A stretch of 49,212 nt of DNA from a bacterium (lineage in GTDB: Bacteria; Tectomicrobia; Entotheonellia; Entotheonellales; Entotheonellaceae), in assembly GCA_027294925.1 (NCBI GenBank), contig JAPULM010000424.1, positions 1-49,212 on the forward strand, in the 5' to 3' direction. Positions 28,296 to 38,781 of this stretch are shown here, piece after piece. The notes under the pieces were generated by a model. It was not told the DNA's origin, made no database searches, and saw only the letters and a program-made list of their open reading frames with translations. The position numbers were made by a program, and so were the translations under genes. Within the stretch, counting starts at the first letter, position 1. Each line of letters starts with the position of its first letter.

Positions 28296-28462
28296 GTCTT
28301 GAGGGAAGGCTGCGTAGGAAGAGTATATGGAAACAACGTTCAAAGGCTTAAGGCTTATACATTACCAGGACAAAGATTCAAGATAAGACACAGCAAATCA
28401 TTGTACCGTTAACAGGCATAAAACCGTCAAAGACAGAAAAGAGACCGGTTCGTGAGGCTGTC

Positions 28463-29254
28463 CTACAATGCGCCGCCACTATCAGGCGCATCAAGCCGGA
28501 CGGTAACCCCTCGTTCATGAAGGTAAGTCTTCACCTCAGCAATACTGTATTCGCCGAAATGAAAAATTGATGCGGCCAGGACAGCATCAGCACCACCAAC
28601 CATGACGCCCTGATAGAGATGATCCAAGCCGCCAACGCCTCCCGAAGCAATCACAGGAACATCAACAGCTTCAACAATGCAACGCGTGAGTTGAAGATCG
28701 TACCCGGTACGCGTACCATCACGGTCCATACTCGTTAGGAGAATTTCCCCTGCCCCAAGTGACACAACCTGTTTGGCCCAGGCAACAGCATCCAAACCGC
28801 TTTCACGCCGCCCACCGTGAGTATACACATCCCAGGCATCCGCTGCAGTTTGGCGGCGTTTTGCATCAATGGCCACCACAATACACTGACTGCCAAACAT
28901 CTCGACCGCTTCCCGGACAAACGCCGGGCGGTGTATAGCAGCGGTATTAATCGATACTTTATCAGCACCCGCTCGCAGCAACTCCCGAATTTCTTCTGTC
29001 GTATTGATTCCACCACCGACCGTCAGGGGCATGAAGATTCGCTGCGCCGTGCGATGTATTACATCAATAATGATACGGCGTTTTTCATGTGAGGCCGTAA
29101 TGTCGAGAAATATTAATTCATCGGCGCCTTGTGCATCATACACTTGCGCTACTTCAACCGGGTCGCCAGTGTCACGTAGACCCACAAAATTGACCCCTTT
29201 GACTACCCGGCCATCTTTCACGTCAAGACACGGAATAATACGCTTAGCAAGCAC
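28463..29254 (-). CDS. hisF: Imidazole glycerol phosphate synthase, cyclase subunit
   Basis: 263 residues, TIM barrel that uses ammonia from HisH to form imidazole glycerol phosphate and AICAR. The catalytic Asp11 ([16 protein letters not shown]) and the second Asp near 130 ([10 protein letters not shown]) are present, with phosphate loops [25 protein letters not shown] and [13 protein letters not shown]. The start is GTG with AGGAG nine bases upstream. hisA normally lies between hisH and hisF in this arrangement but is absent; only 53 bases separate them. Confidence 0.96.
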   Translation of the reverse strand: MLAKRIIPCLDVKDGRVVKGVNFVGLRDTGDPVEVAQVYDAQGADELIFLDITASHEKRRIIIDVIHRTAQRIFMPLTVGGGINTTEEIRELLRAGADKVSINTAAIHRPAFVREAVEMFGSQCIVVAIDAKRRQTAADAWDVYTHGGRRESGLDAVAWAKQVVSLGAGEILLTSMDRDGTRTGYDLQLTRCIVEAVDVPVIASGGVGGLDHLYQGVMVGGADAVLAASIFHFGEYSIAEVKTYLHERGVTVRLDAPDSGGAL

Positions 29255-29307
29255 AGCACGTCACTCCTGGCGAACGGCAAAGAGCAGTAGTAATCGTCAA
29301 AATAAGC

Positions 29308-29943
29308 TTACACGCCCTTACCGCAAAGCGCCGCAAAGTTGTGCAAGATGCGCAAACCGTACCCCTGGCTTTTTTCCGGATGAAACTGAGTTGCGAAAAG
29401 ATTCTCACGCCATAGCACCGAGGCAAACTCAAAGCCGTAATCGGTATAGGCAACAACCACATCGGAATCTTCAGGAATCGCATAATAGGAGTGAACGAAG
29501 TAGGTAAAAGCGCCTTCCGGAACCCCTTTAAGGAGCGGACAACACGGTTTCTTCTGATGTAATTGATTCCAACCCATATGCGGCACTTTGAGACGCACAT
29601 CGTGTTGTGTCACAACGGGAAAGCGTCGTACGACACCTGGCAAGACCGCCATACCTGGCGTTACCCCGAACTCCTCACTCTCTGTCAGTAGCACTTGCAT
29701 GCCCACACAAATGGCCAACACAGGACGTCCGGCATCAATTGCCTCCAGTAGAGCTTGGTCCAAGCCACTTGCGATGAGATTCTGCATACAATCGCGAAAC
29801 GCGCCGACCCCCGGAAACACAACGGCCTCAGCTCGCCTGATCATGTCGGGATCAGCACTTACTTGCGCCTCAACACCGATCCGCGCAAAGCCATTCTGGA
29901 CGCTCCACAGGTTGCCTCTACCATAGTCAACAATGGCAATCAT
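29308..29943 (-). CDS. hisH: Imidazole glycerol phosphate synthase, glutaminase subunit
   Basis: 211 residues from the ATG at 29943 (MIAIVDYGRGNL), the usual family start with ATAGGG upstream; an ATG two codons earlier is an alternative. Class I glutamine amidotransferase. FPGVGAFRDCM, the nucleophile region LAICVGMQVLL and the His-Glu pair in ATQFHPEKSQG are intact. It delivers ammonia to HisF and overlaps the hisB end closely, implying coupled translation. Confidence 0.95.
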   Translation of the reverse strand: MIAIVDYGRGNLWSVQNGFARIGVEAQVSADPDMIRRAEAVVFPGVGAFRDCMQNLIASGLDQALLEAIDAGRPVLAICVGMQVLLTESEEFGVTPGMAVLPGVVRRFPVVTQHDVRLKVPHMGWNQLHQKKPCCPLLKGVPEGAFTYFVHSYYAIPEDSDVVVAYTDYGFEFASVLWRENLFATQFHPEKSQGYGLRILHNFAALCGKGV

Positions 29944-29951
29944 AAACATCC

Positions 29952-30542
29952 CTATCCGAACGCATCTTTCGTTGTCAACAGGCCGGTCAGACGCGAGTCG
30001 AGCCTAACAGCTTCATCAGCAGCACGACTAAACGCCTTAAATAACGTCTCGGCAATGTGGTGACGGTTACGACCGTAATGTAAATTAAAATGTAGTGTGG
30101 CTTGACTATGGCTGGCAAAGCCTAAAAAAAATGTCTCGATCAACTCCACATCAAACGTCCCAATACGTCCCTCAGGCACGTCTACCCTGTAGACCAAATA
30201 GGGACGATCGCAAAAGTCAACCACGACCGACGCCAGAGTTTCCTCCAAAGGCACGCTCGCCGCAGCATAACGTCTCATCCCCCGTTTGCTACCCATCGCC
30301 TGATGAAACGCCTGCCCCAAACAAATGCCGACATCTTCAACCGTATGGTGATAATCAACCGCTAGATCACCCTTGGCGTGTATATCGAGATCGAAAAACC
30401 CATGACGCGCAATCATACTAAGCATATGGTCCAGAAAGGGTATGCCGGTGTCAATCGTATAGGTGCCGCTGCCATCGAGTTCAAGCGACACCGTAATATC
30501 CGTCTCAGCAGTGCAACGCTGCACCTGGCTACGGCGTTCCAT
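29952..30542 (-). CDS. hisB: Imidazoleglycerol-phosphate dehydratase
   Basis: 196 residues from the ATG at 30542, six bases after GAGG. Monofunctional dehydratase without a phosphatase domain. Manganese-binding motifs include FLDHMLSMIARHGFFDLDI, DYHHTVEDVGICLGQA, FFLGFASHSQATLHF and RNRHHIAETLFKAFSRA. A 187-base spacer separates it from murA; in related genomes hisG and hisD occupy that position. Confidence 0.96.
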   Translation of the reverse strand: MERRSQVQRCTAETDITVSLELDGSGTYTIDTGIPFLDHMLSMIARHGFFDLDIHAKGDLAVDYHHTVEDVGICLGQAFHQAMGSKRGMRRYAAASVPLEETLASVVVDFCDRPYLVYRVDVPEGRIGTFDVELIETFFLGFASHSQATLHFNLHYGRNRHHIAETLFKAFSRAADEAVRLDSRLTGLLTTKDAFG

Positions 30543-30729
30543 AGATATCCTCACCTTTATTCCGCAAATTTCAATTCGCCACCATCATTTGTGGACACGA
30601 ATTCCTATACCCAACCTTATGCAGCACCGCTGTGTCATATTTAGTATGGTCGCTACCTCGTCAACAACTTAGTGCTGCGCCTGCGCAATTAAGAGCGCAA
30701 AATTTGAGACGCTGAATATATTGACGTGG

Positions 30730-31995
30730 TCAATTTGCACCCTCTTTTGTACGGCAAATCTGCGCTCCCAACGACGCCAATTTCACCTCAATACGGTCAT
30801 AGCCTCGATCAAGATGATATATCCGCGAAATAATCGTTTCACCCTGCGCCGCGAGACCCGCCAGCACCAAACAGGCAGAGGCTCGCAAATCCGTGGCCAT
30901 GACTTGTGCACCACTGAGAAAAGGCTGTCCATGCACACACACCGCATTCCCGTGCATATCAATACGAGCCCCCATACGGAGCAACTCCGCTACGTGCATA
31001 AGGCGATTTTCAAAAACAGTTTCACAAATCCGACTGCTGCCTTGCGCCAAGGTCATCAACGCCATCATCTGAGCTTGCATATCAGTCGGGAATCCCGGAT
31101 ACGCCGATGTCGTAAAATGCACCGGCAACAAGGGCCCTCGACGCTCGACTTGAATCGTTCGCTCGTCTGCCTCAACCCGCACTCCTGCCTGACGGAGTAT
31201 TTGCAGCACCGCTTGGAGATGCTCAGGCACACAATTGTGTATCTCAATACACCCTCCCGTAATGGCGGCCGCAACGGCAAACGTACCGGCCTCGATACGG
31301 TCAGGAATGACCGCGTACTCAAATGGCTCTAAACGAGACACACCTTCAATTTCAATAGTCTCAGTACCTGCGCCACGGATACGGGCTCCCATACGATTAA
31401 GGGCATCCGCAAGACAAATGACTTCAGGCTCACAAGCGGCAGGATAAATACGGCTCCGACCGGTAGCCAGAACAGCCGCCATCATTAAATTTTCGGTCCC
31501 GGTAACCGTCGGCATTCGTAGCTCAATGTCCGCGCCGCGTAGACGTGACGCTCGTGCGTGTATATACCCGTGTTCTAGCCTAATCTCCGCCCCTAGAGCT
31601 CGCAGACCTTCGAGATGCTGATCGACCGGTCGAGCACCTATCGCACACCCACCAGGTAAAGATACGCGGGCTTCACCACACCTTGCCAGCAATGGCCCTA
31701 ACACTAAAATAGAAGCACGCATCGTCTTGACTAAATCGTACGGCGCTTCCGAACCGCAAAGAGACGCAGCATTAACACACACCTTACCATCGCCGAGCAT
31801 CTGGATGCGTACCCCTAAGCCCTGCAAAAGCAAACGGATCGTCTCAATATCACCAAGGGCCGGCACATTTGAAAGATCACAAGGGCCATCTGTCAATAAA
31901 GTCGCAGCAAACAAGGGCAACGCGGCATTTTTTGCGCCGCTAATATCGACATGCCCCTGAAGTGGCGCTCCACCTTGTATGACGATCTGTCGCAC
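30730..31995 (-). CDS. murA: UDP-N-acetylglucosamine 1-carboxyvinyltransferase
   Basis: 421 residues, first committed enzyme of peptidoglycan synthesis. Lys22-Asn23 (GAKNAAL) and the reactive Cys117 in [13 protein letters not shown] are present; a Cys here predicts binding by fosfomycin. [16 protein letters not shown] and [18 protein letters not shown] are further signatures. It lies between prmC and the his genes, away from the dcw cluster. Confidence 0.97.
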   Translation of the reverse strand: MRQIVIQGGAPLQGHVDISGAKNAALPLFAATLLTDGPCDLSNVPALGDIETIRLLLQGLGVRIQMLGDGKVCVNAASLCGSEAPYDLVKTMRASILVLGPLLARCGEARVSLPGGCAIGARPVDQHLEGLRALGAEIRLEHGYIHARASRLRGADIELRMPTVTGTENLMMAAVLATGRSRIYPAACEPEVICLADALNRMGARIRGAGTETIEIEGVSRLEPFEYAVIPDRIEAGTFAVAAAITGGCIEIHNCVPEHLQAVLQILRQAGVRVEADERTIQVERRGPLLPVHFTTSAYPGFPTDMQAQMMALMTLAQGSSRICETVFENRLMHVAELLRMGARIDMHGNAVCVHGQPFLSGAQVMATDLRASACLVLAGLAAQGETIISRIYHLDRGYDRIEVKLASLGAQICRTKEGAN

Positions 31996-32004
31996 ACGGC
32001 TCTC

Positions 32005-32883
32005 CTATGGCATCTGAGCCCAGACAACCCGCTCAATCCCAGCTAAATCGTGGTACACATCCATGCAGTGAAAAAAACCGCTCTGCTGCATGATATCAAG
32101 CACACTTGCCGCCTGTTTCCAACCAACTTCCAACAGTAACGACCCGCCCGCCGCCAAAACCGTAGAGCTTACAGTAATCAAACATCGAATCAGAGCCAAT
32201 CCATCATCCCCCCCCAACAAGGCGACAGACGGCTCATAATCCCGTATTTCCCGAGGTAATTGCCACCATTCGTCAATCGTCACATAAGGGAGATTACTCA
32301 CACAGAGCGCAAAACGCTGAGCATGAGATCTTAAGGGCGAGAGTAGATCACCACAAATCCATCTCGTCTGACTCACCACATCCAAACGCTGCGCATTACG
32401 CCGCGCCACGCGTAACGCGTCAAACGAACGGTCTACCCCACACACAGAGCTGTGCGGAAGTTCCCGCGCCAAACTGACCGCCAGATTGCCACTCCCTGTT
32501 CCTACATCCAACACATGGAGTGGTTGATGAGGGTGGAGCGCGCGCCACTGCCGCGCCAGCCGCACCCCGTGCTCAACGAGTTGTTCACTTTCCGGACGGG
32601 GAATGAGGACATCCGTATTAACTTCAAATTCAAGTGACCAGAACGCCTGCCGGCCCGTAATATATTGAACAGGCTCTCCACTTTGCCGACGTGTAATGCG
32701 TTCGACATAGCAGGCGTATAAGGAAGCACAAAGAACACGGTGTTGGTCAAAATGGAGCTGCCACCTCGGCAAAGAAAGGAGATCAGCGAGTAGGACTTCG
32801 GCAGCAGCGCGGGGCTCTGGGATTTCTGCTTGTGTAAGGCGCCGAATGGCATGCCCCAACGCTTTACCGATTGTGGTGTTCAT
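32005..32883 (-). CDS. prmC: Peptide chain release factor N5-glutamine methyltransferase
   Basis: 292 residues, SAM-dependent enzyme that methylates the Gln of the GGQ motif of RF1 and RF2. It has an N-terminal helical domain, [28 protein letters not shown], the SAM loop [16 protein letters not shown], and the substrate motif NLPY ([13 protein letters not shown] in many homologues). The ATG overlaps the prfA stop by 4 bases (ATGA), the classical enzyme-substrate gene pair. Confidence 0.95.
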   Translation of the reverse strand: MNTTIGKALGHAIRRLTQAEIPEPRAAAEVLLADLLSLPRWQLHFDQHRVLCASLYACYVERITRRQSGEPVQYITGRQAFWSLEFEVNTDVLIPRPESEQLVEHGVRLARQWRALHPHQPLHVLDVGTGSGNLAVSLARELPHSSVCGVDRSFDALRVARRNAQRLDVVSQTRWICGDLLSPLRSHAQRFALCVSNLPYVTIDEWWQLPREIRDYEPSVALLGGDDGLALIRCLITVSSTVLAAGGSLLLEVGWKQAASVLDIMQQSGFFHCMDVYHDLAGIERVVWAQMP

Positions 32884-33968
32884 TCCTCAACAGCTTGGAG
32901 CTTTGCAGATTGGTCGGCCAACGACAAGGATTCGATCAGCTCATTGAGATTTCCCTCCATAATCTGATCAAGCTTGTACAATGTTAGATTAATGCGATGG
33001 TCCGTCACCCGCCCTTGTGGAAAATTATACGTTCGGATCCGCTCACTACGATCGCCGCTGCCAACCTGAGCCCGCCGTTGTTCAGATAGTTGCGCTTGCT
33101 GTTCACCTTCAAGCACAGCCAACAAACGCGCCCGTAACACCATCATGGCCTTTGCACGATTCTTATGCTGCGACTTCTCATCTTGGCAAGTAACCACAAT
33201 CCGTAGATCTTTACGATCTTTTGGTTCGTATGTGATGCGTACAGCAGAGTCGGTTGTATTGACACTTTGCCCGCCCGGGCCTGATGAACGGAAGACATCA
33301 ATACGGAGCGCTGTCGGATCAATATCGACATCTACTTCCTCAGCTTCCGGCAAAATAGCAACGGTCACCGCAGAAGTATGAATGCGGCCCTGCGTCTCGG
33401 TAACCGGTACCCGTTGCACACGATGCGTACCGCTTTCGAATTTCAACTTACTGTACACGTCTTTACCATCGACCGAGACAATAATTTCTTTATAGCCGCC
33501 AGTTTCGGTCAAACTCGAACTCAAAATATCAAGACGCCACCGCTGGGATTCGGCATAGCGTTGGTACATGCGAAACAGATCTGTGACAAACAACGCCGCC
33601 TCATCCCCACCGGTCCCGGCTCGAATTTCAATGATCGCGCTACGCGCATCGTGCGGGTCACGCGGCAGCAGCGCTAGCCGAAGTTGCTGCTCAAGATCTT
33701 CAAGACGCGAGGCGAGGGTCCCGATTTCCTCCCTAACTAAGGCAGCAAACTCATCGTCCAGCGCTTCGCCCTTCAGCAAGGCTTGATTATCCTGCAGCTC
33801 ATCCCGGGTTCGACAATAGTCATGGTAGTCCGTAACAATCGACCTGAGATCAGCTTGTTCCTTGGCATATACACGCAATGAGGCAGGCGCCGAAAGCACA
33901 ACAGGATCACTCAGTAGACCGGTCAATTCGTCATACCTTGCAACCGTCGCCTCAAGCTTGTCAAACAT
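32880..33968 (-). CDS. prfA: Peptide chain release factor 1
   Basis: 362 residues. Stop-codon recognition tripeptide PVT at 188-190 ([14 protein letters not shown]) identifies RF1 (UAA/UAG) rather than RF2. The catalytic GGQ is at 232-234 ([17 protein letters not shown]). [15 protein letters not shown] is the usual domain-2 motif. The Gln is the substrate of PrmC encoded next. Confidence 0.97.
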   Translation of the reverse strand: MFDKLEATVARYDELTGLLSDPVVLSAPASLRVYAKEQADLRSIVTDYHDYCRTRDELQDNQALLKGEALDDEFAALVREEIGTLASRLEDLEQQLRLALLPRDPHDARSAIIEIRAGTGGDEAALFVTDLFRMYQRYAESQRWRLDILSSSLTETGGYKEIIVSVDGKDVYSKLKFESGTHRVQRVPVTETQGRIHTSAVTVAILPEAEEVDVDIDPTALRIDVFRSSGPGGQSVNTTDSAVRITYEPKDRKDLRIVVTCQDEKSQHKNRAKAMMVLRARLLAVLEGEQQAQLSEQRRAQVGSGDRSERIRTYNFPQGRVTDHRINLTLYKLDQIMEGNLNELIESLSLADQSAKLQAVEE

Positions 33969-33994
33969 ACAGCATGTCCGTTTTGCAAATACAC

Positions 33995-34204
33995 TCAGTC
34001 ATGCTGTAGGTGACCGTATTTGCGCCGAAATTTTTCCACTCGACCTGCCGTATCAACCAATTTTTGACGACCGGTAAAAAAAGGATGACATTTAGAACAG
34101 ATGGCGACTCGGAGATTCGGCACCGTAGAGCGCGTCTGAATGGATTCACCACAGGCACACGAGATCGTCGTTTCAACGTACTCGGGGTGGATGTCACTCT
34201 TCAT
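33995..34204 (-). CDS. rpmE: 50S ribosomal protein L31
   Basis: 69 residues from the ATG at 34204, preceded by GGAGGGGG; a longer frame from 34237 lacks a site. It reads [20 protein letters not shown] and then [25 protein letters not shown]. The CxC and CxxC pairs are the zinc-binding (C+) form of L31. Rho lies upstream and prfA 26 bases downstream, a common grouping. Confidence 0.96.
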   Translation of the reverse strand: MKSDIHPEYVETTISCACGESIQTRSTVPNLRVAICSKCHPFFTGRQKLVDTAGRVEKFRRKYGHLQHD

Positions 34205-34306
34205 AACCCCCTCCATTATATACGATAATGACACCATTAAATATTATCTGCGAGAATAACATACACAAACAAAAGCCACAAGCAAGCATAGGGCTGAAAA
34301 CCCATC

Positions 34307-35554
34307 TTAGCTATTCATCGAAGCGAGGAAGTCGGCATTGGTCTGCGATTCTTTTATTTTCTCGATCAACAACTCCATACTATCCACCGAGTTCAATGGA
34401 TTTAGTACCTTGCGAAGCACCCAAATCCGATTGAGTTCATAATCAGTTAGCAGGAGTTCCTCCTTACGAGTACCAGATCGGTTCACATCAATCGCCGGGA
34501 AGACGCGCTTATCAACCAAACGGCGATCAAGATGAATTTCCATATTGCCGGTACCTTTAAATTCCTCAAAAATCACTTCGTCCATGCGGCTACCCGTGTC
34601 GACCAACGACGTCGCAATGATGGTTAAACTCCCCCCTTCCTCAATATTCCGAGCGGCTCCGAAAAACCGTTTCGGTTTCTGCAACGCATTAGAGTCAACG
34701 CCACCGGAAAGCACCTTGCCGCTTGGCGGCACAATGGTATTATAAGCCCGCGCAAGACGAGTAATACTATCAAGTAAGATGACCACGTCACGCTTATGTT
34801 CAACCAACCGCTTGGCCTTCTCGATCACCATCTCAGCAACTTGCACATGCCGTGAGGCCGGCTCATCAAAGGTTGAACTCACCACCTCGCCTTTGACTGA
34901 ACGCTGCATATCCGTCACCTCTTCCGGGCGTTCGTCAATCAGCAATACGATGAGAATGATATCGGGGTGATTCCTCGTCACACTGTGTGCAATTGACTGC
35001 AACAGCATTGTTTTCCCAGTGCGCGGCGGCGCCACAATGAGTCCGCGCTGCCCCTTACCAAGCGGCGTAAGAAGGTCCATAACCCGTGTCGAGACCTCAC
35101 CGTCCTTGAGCTCAAGATGGATGCGCTCATCAGGATATAGCGGCGTCAGGTTATCAAATAGAATCTTATCTTTTGCCTGCTCCGGATTTTCAAAATTAAT
35201 TGCTTCAACTTTCAGCAAGGCAAAATAGCGCTCGCTTTCCTTAGGCGGGCGTACCTGGCCCGAGATCGTATCCCCCGTATGGAGATCGAAACGGCGAATT
35301 TGAGATGGAGAAACATAAATGTCATCCGGCCCAGGGAGGTAATTGCAACTTGGTGCACGCAAGAATCCGAAGCCATCAGGGAGAATTTCAAGAACCCCCT
35401 CACCGAAGATCAGGCCATTTTTTTCGGTCTGGGCTTCTAGAATTTTAAAAATCAACTCCTGCTTCCGTAAACCGCCAGTACCGTTCACATTGAGCTTTTT
35501 AGCCACACCAGACAATTCCGAAATAGTCATTTCTTTTAATTCGATAATATTCAT
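34307..35554 (-). CDS. rho: Transcription termination factor Rho
   Basis: 415 residues from the ATG at 35554 with AAGGAG upstream; this gives the canonical beginning ([14 protein letters not shown]). An ATG at 35596 after GGGAGG would add 14 residues. The N-terminal RNA-binding domain includes [29 protein letters not shown]. Walker A is at 175-182 (APPRTGKT), followed by [13 protein letters not shown] and [16 protein letters not shown], with the Q/R loops in the C-terminal motor. A long gene-free stretch precedes it; rho leaders are often long and autoregulated. Confidence 0.97.
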   Translation of the reverse strand: MNIIELKEMTISELSGVAKKLNVNGTGGLRKQELIFKILEAQTEKNGLIFGEGVLEILPDGFGFLRAPSCNYLPGPDDIYVSPSQIRRFDLHTGDTISGQVRPPKESERYFALLKVEAINFENPEQAKDKILFDNLTPLYPDERIHLELKDGEVSTRVMDLLTPLGKGQRGLIVAPPRTGKTMLLQSIAHSVTRNHPDIILIVLLIDERPEEVTDMQRSVKGEVVSSTFDEPASRHVQVAEMVIEKAKRLVEHKRDVVILLDSITRLARAYNTIVPPSGKVLSGGVDSNALQKPKRFFGAARNIEEGGSLTIIATSLVDTGSRMDEVIFEEFKGTGNMEIHLDRRLVDKRVFPAIDVNRSGTRKEELLLTDYELNRIWVLRKVLNPLNSVDSMELLIEKIKESQTNADFLASMNS

Positions 35555-36418
35555 CGCAGAAAGCTCCTTGTCAGACGTCGTCGTCCTTTCAGGCATAGCA
35601 ATGTTCAACCTCCCTGGCCGTTTGCACGAAAAATGTATAATAAAGGCGTCACTAACATAACTTCTGGCCATTGATTAGGTTACAAGAGAGTGACTACGGC
35701 AAGATCGCCTCACAGCGAAAAACCAGATGCCCCACCAGCCATCTGACCCGCACCCCTACGAAACGGGCCAAGAACCATGCAACAATACACATCATATCTT
35801 TTTGTCTGGGCTATACAACCAATAGAGGCAGGCCATCAATACGGACTCAATCATCAGCTCGGCATGGGTCATAGAGCGTTGCTACCACTAAGCACCCCTC
35901 AAAACAAGATACCTGCATCGCAAGACGGCGCCGATCGTCGCACATGGCAATACCCCCGGGCTTTACGACATGTAACACCAAAACGTCATAAGAACACTCA
36001 GAAGCTGAGACAGAAGAGGTATCTTGAAATCACCGGCTGCACAGCTCTTCAGCGGAGTGGTCGCCACAAACATCCTAATCAACTCGCCGTAATACGAGGC
36101 TATCACGCCTAAGCTATTTCATTAAATTCCAGGATCCTCGCTGGTCCGCCATGCTATAGAGGAGATAAATCTACAGCACGAGACTTAGACTCCCTTCCTG
36201 AAACTGAAGAGACATGGCTGTCAGGTTGAAGCGTCGTTTCTGGTTCTTTTACTATTGGGCTACCTTACAGAAGGGGTATTCGTAATGTAGAGAATTAAGA
36301 GGCTATCGGCTTAGCATGGGGACTTTCAAGAGTTTTAGGATTAATTAAAATATACAAATTGTTCTATCTCATGTCAACTTTTTTCTGTACCTCACGGTGA
36401 AACCTTACCAAATACGTC
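35555..36418 (-). other. Long non-coding region upstream of rho, possibly a structured leader
   Basis: 864 bases between tsaC and rho with no convincing gene on either strand. A 10-bp perfect inverted repeat, CAAGATACCT at 35905-35914 and its complement at 36017-36026, encloses 102 bases that include the smaller hairpin CTCAG-AAG-CTGAG. Frames of up to 111 codons exist on the plus strand but have no start site or protein-like composition. Confidence 0.5.
36349..36379 (-). promoter_or_regulatory. Possible promoter at the far end of the rho leader
   Basis: Minus-strand TTGACA (36374-36379) with TATATT (36349-36354) 19 bases away; the spacer is one or two bases longer than ideal. If used, it would make a leader of about 790 nt for rho. 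Confidence 0.4.
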
Positions 36419-37069
36419 TCAATCTTGTACAATGGTGCGACCTAATTCGGCTTCTATCTCCTGCACGGAGAGTCTACCAGCCCGAATGAGACGCGGAGGA
36501 TGAGCATCGACATCCAGAATGGTCGACACCTCCGAACTTTGGACAACACCACCATCAAGCACGAGATCAATCGTCGAATCAAGCTGGGCCACAACTTCGG
36601 ATGCACTTAAGGCAACAGGACAACCGGAAAGGTTGGCGCTGGTCGCGGTGACGGCGCTCCCCAAGCCTAATGCCAATTGCTGACTTAATCCAACTTGTGG
36701 CCAACGCACACCTATGCGGCGTCCTTCACTCAATAAATGCTGAGGGGCTTGCTCATGTGCGGGCATCAACAATGTTAACGGCCCCGGCCAGAATACAGCC
36801 ATCATTCGTTTTGCAGCACACGAGAGCGGTGCGACGAGCTGAGACAACTGCTCCAAGCCACTAATGATCAGGGGGACGGCCTTTTCTCGAGGACGCCGTT
36901 TAACAGAATAGAGACGCGCCACGGCGTCCGGATTCAGCGCGTCAACAGCTAAACCGTATACCGTATCGGTAGGGTAAGCAACAGCCCCACCCCGACGCAG
37001 TATCGCAAGCGCTTCTTGCAGTACTATCGGTGCAGCGTGATACGGATCAACTTTGAGACGCCGCGGCAT
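36419..37069 (-). CDS. tsaC: Threonylcarbamoyl-AMP synthase (Sua5/YrdC family)
   Basis: 216 residues, single YrdC domain without a Sua5 extension. It makes threonylcarbamoyl-AMP for the t6A37 modification of tRNAs reading ANN codons. AVAYPTDTVYGLAVDA, SVKRRPREKAVPLIISG, FWPGPLTLLMPA, IGVRWP and TATSANLSG are all present. AAGGAGG lies five bases before the ATG, within the 23-base overlap with purE, so the overlap is real and suggests coupling. Confidence 0.95.
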   Translation of the reverse strand: MPRRLKVDPYHAAPIVLQEALAILRRGGAVAYPTDTVYGLAVDALNPDAVARLYSVKRRPREKAVPLIISGLEQLSQLVAPLSCAAKRMMAVFWPGPLTLLMPAHEQAPQHLLSEGRRIGVRWPQVGLSQQLALGLGSAVTATSANLSGCPVALSASEVVAQLDSTIDLVLDGGVVQSSEVSTILDVDAHPPRLIRAGRLSVQEIEAELGRTIVQD

Positions 37070-37580
37070 CTATACCTCCTTGCACTTGAGCCTCCAAGGC
37101 TGCTGCGTCACGCTCAACTTTAGCCGCGAGATCAGCCTTATACTGCCGGAGACGCGTCGCCACTTCCGCGTCGCTCAAAGCAATCATCTGGGCAGCCAAA
37201 ATACCGGCATTGGCGGCCCCGGCCTTGCCGATCGCAACCGTCGCAACAGGTACGCCCCTGGGCATTTGAACCGTCGCTAGCAAGGCGTCAAAACCACGCA
37301 AGGCAGAGGAATCAATCGGTACGCCAATGACCGGTAGGGTCGTTTCGGCAGCCAATACGCCAGCCAGATGGGCAGCCCCACCGGCCCCTGCGATAATCAC
37401 TTTAATACCACGTTCAGCCGCGCCCCGAGCTAATGCCGACGTGCGCTGCGGCGCCCGATGTGCAGAACTCACGGTAACCTCATAGGATATTTGCAGCAGA
37501 GCCAGTTGCTCGGCAGCACTCTGCATCACTGGCCAATCCGAGGCGCTACCCATGACAATACTTACCATGCTTGCTGGCAT
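37047..37580 (-). CDS. purE: N5-carboxyaminoimidazole ribonucleotide mutase
   Basis: 177 residues. Class I PurE, purine biosynthesis. VSIVMGSASDWPVM (phosphate loop), VSSAHRAPQRT with the catalytic His, IIAGAGGAAHLAGVLAA, LPVIGVPIDSSALRGFDALLATVQMP and AGILAAQ match the family. No purK is adjacent. An internal ATG at 37568 is the conserved start in some homologues, but no binding site supports it. Confidence 0.95.
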   Translation of the reverse strand: MPASMVSIVMGSASDWPVMQSAAEQLALLQISYEVTVSSAHRAPQRTSALARGAAERGIKVIIAGAGGAAHLAGVLAAETTLPVIGVPIDSSALRGFDALLATVQMPRGVPVATVAIGKAGAANAGILAAQMIALSDAEVATRLRQYKADLAAKVERDAAALEAQVQGGIDAAASQS

Positions 37581-37786
37581 CGTATTTTTTACTTTCCTTA
37601 AAAGCCTGTTGTAGATCTCACCTGAGCAACTCGTAGCAAAAAAGCGCCAAGGCTATTTTCAGCCATACAAGTCTGGCAAAAAAATCGGCGATAAAAAATG
37701 AATCATTGGAGGAACGTATCATAAATCGCAAAACGCTGTCAAAGGATCCATTTATTTTATCTGCGCTCCTGGCATTAGCTGGAATC

Positions 37787-37795
37787 TGCTACAAT
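37787..37795 (+). promoter_or_regulatory. Possible extended -10 promoter of the nucleoside phosphorylase gene
   Basis: TGCTACAAT, an extended -10 element with TG one base before TACAAT (37790-37795). No good -35 is seen at the right distance. It lies 58 bases before the ATG at 37853, in the spacer divergent from purE. Confidence 0.35.
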
Positions 37796-37852
37796 AGGGC
37801 ACAAGACGCACACCCTTTGAACCAAGCTGTCAGTGTATGAAGAAAGCCGCTG

Positions 37853-38644
37853 ATGCAACCAGGATTTTTTTCCCCGGAACCAAGCGCACGTATCGAGCCT
37901 GCGGATTTTATGCATCGCCTCTTGTCACACCGCGGATTGGATATGACGAGCTTTGGACTGCGAGAAACCGTCATCATCTCTCTAATCCCGGAACTCGATC
38001 GCCGCTTGCTACGCACACTCGGCTCACCCGCGCCGCATCCGCATAAAATTCAGCGACAGACACTATATAATCCGACCCAATTCCCTTTTTCGGTCATTGC
38101 ATCTCAGATGGGTGAGCCAATGTCCGTCATGCTGCTCGAACAACTCATCGCACTTGGCGCGCGACGCTTTATCTACCTGGGATTTTGCGGCGCCTTGGCC
38201 ACAGATTATCGCATTGGCGATGGTTTCATTCCACTCCGAGCTATTCGGGAAGAAGGCACGTCATATCATTATTTACCCCCTGACATAGAGCCAACCTCTT
38301 GCCCTCGTCTCAATGCCCTACTCCATGCCCAGGCCGTGGAACATGCATTCGTGGTACAACAGGGAAACATCTGGACCACAGATGCACCATATCGTGAGAC
38401 AGTCCAAAAAATCGAGCAGTTTCAAAAAGCCGGTGTACATACGGTTGATATGGAGATGTCGGCCCTATTTGCTGTCGCCCATTATCGAAGTTGCGAGGTC
38501 GGGGCTCTGCTGCTGGTATCAGATGAATGCTATCATCCAACCTGGCAGCCTGGCTTTGGCGACCAACGATTACGACGTGCTTGCCAAGCGGCAGTAAACG
38601 TATGTGTCACAGCGGCCACCCACGCCGCGTCTCTCAAGCCGTAA
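37853..38644 (+). CDS. Nucleoside phosphorylase (PNP/UDP phosphorylase superfamily)
   Basis: 263 residues; an in-frame TGA four codons upstream makes the ATG at 37853 the first possible start. The fold is indicated by FSVIASQMGEPMSVMLLEQLIALGARRFIYLGFCGAL (phosphate and Gly-rich core), GDGFIPLRAIREEGTSYHYL and the substrate motif VHTVDMEMSALFAVAHYR with the ribose-binding Glu. The pattern is closest to uridine-phosphorylase-like members. Substrate cannot be assigned; methylthioadenosine or methylthioinosine would fit an organism with mtnA, but that is inference. It is a single gene closed by a terminator. Confidence 0.85.
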   Translation: MQPGFFSPEPSARIEPADFMHRLLSHRGLDMTSFGLRETVIISLIPELDRRLLRTLGSPAPHPHKIQRQTLYNPTQFPFSVIASQMGEPMSVMLLEQLIALGARRFIYLGFCGALATDYRIGDGFIPLRAIREEGTSYHYLPPDIEPTSCPRLNALLHAQAVEHAFVVQQGNIWTTDAPYRETVQKIEQFQKAGVHTVDMEMSALFAVAHYRSCEVGALLLVSDECYHPTWQPGFGDQRLRRACQAAVNVCVTAATHAASLKP

Positions 38645-38646
38645 CG

Positions 38647-38672
38647 GCGCTTCAGTTCAGTAGCGCTTTTTT
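38647..38672 (+). terminator. Rho-independent terminator after the nucleoside phosphorylase
   Basis: GCGCT (38647-38651), 10-base loop, AGCGC (38662-38666) and six T (38667-38672), starting two bases after the stop codon. Confidence 0.8.
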
Positions 38673-38674
38673 AG

Positions 38675-38703
38675 TTGACTGCCTCCTAGGGATACGCTAA
38701 GAA
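38675..38703 (+). promoter_or_regulatory. Promoter of the moeA-molybdenum hydroxylase operon
   Basis: TTGACT (38675-38680) and TAAGAA (38698-38703) with a 17-base spacer, immediately after the terminator and 78 bases before the moeA ATG. Confidence 0.6.
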
Positions 38704-38781
38704 TGAACATTGTAATCATTAAACGTATCTATTGAGGGCGTTGTCGGCCTTGCGACCCCAGCGATGGTGAGGTGACAAATT

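Noticed and set aside
35777..36112. 111-codon ORF in the rho upstream region
   Set aside because: No ribosome binding site, low-complexity His/Gln/Arg-rich translation and no recognisable motif; treated as non-coding.
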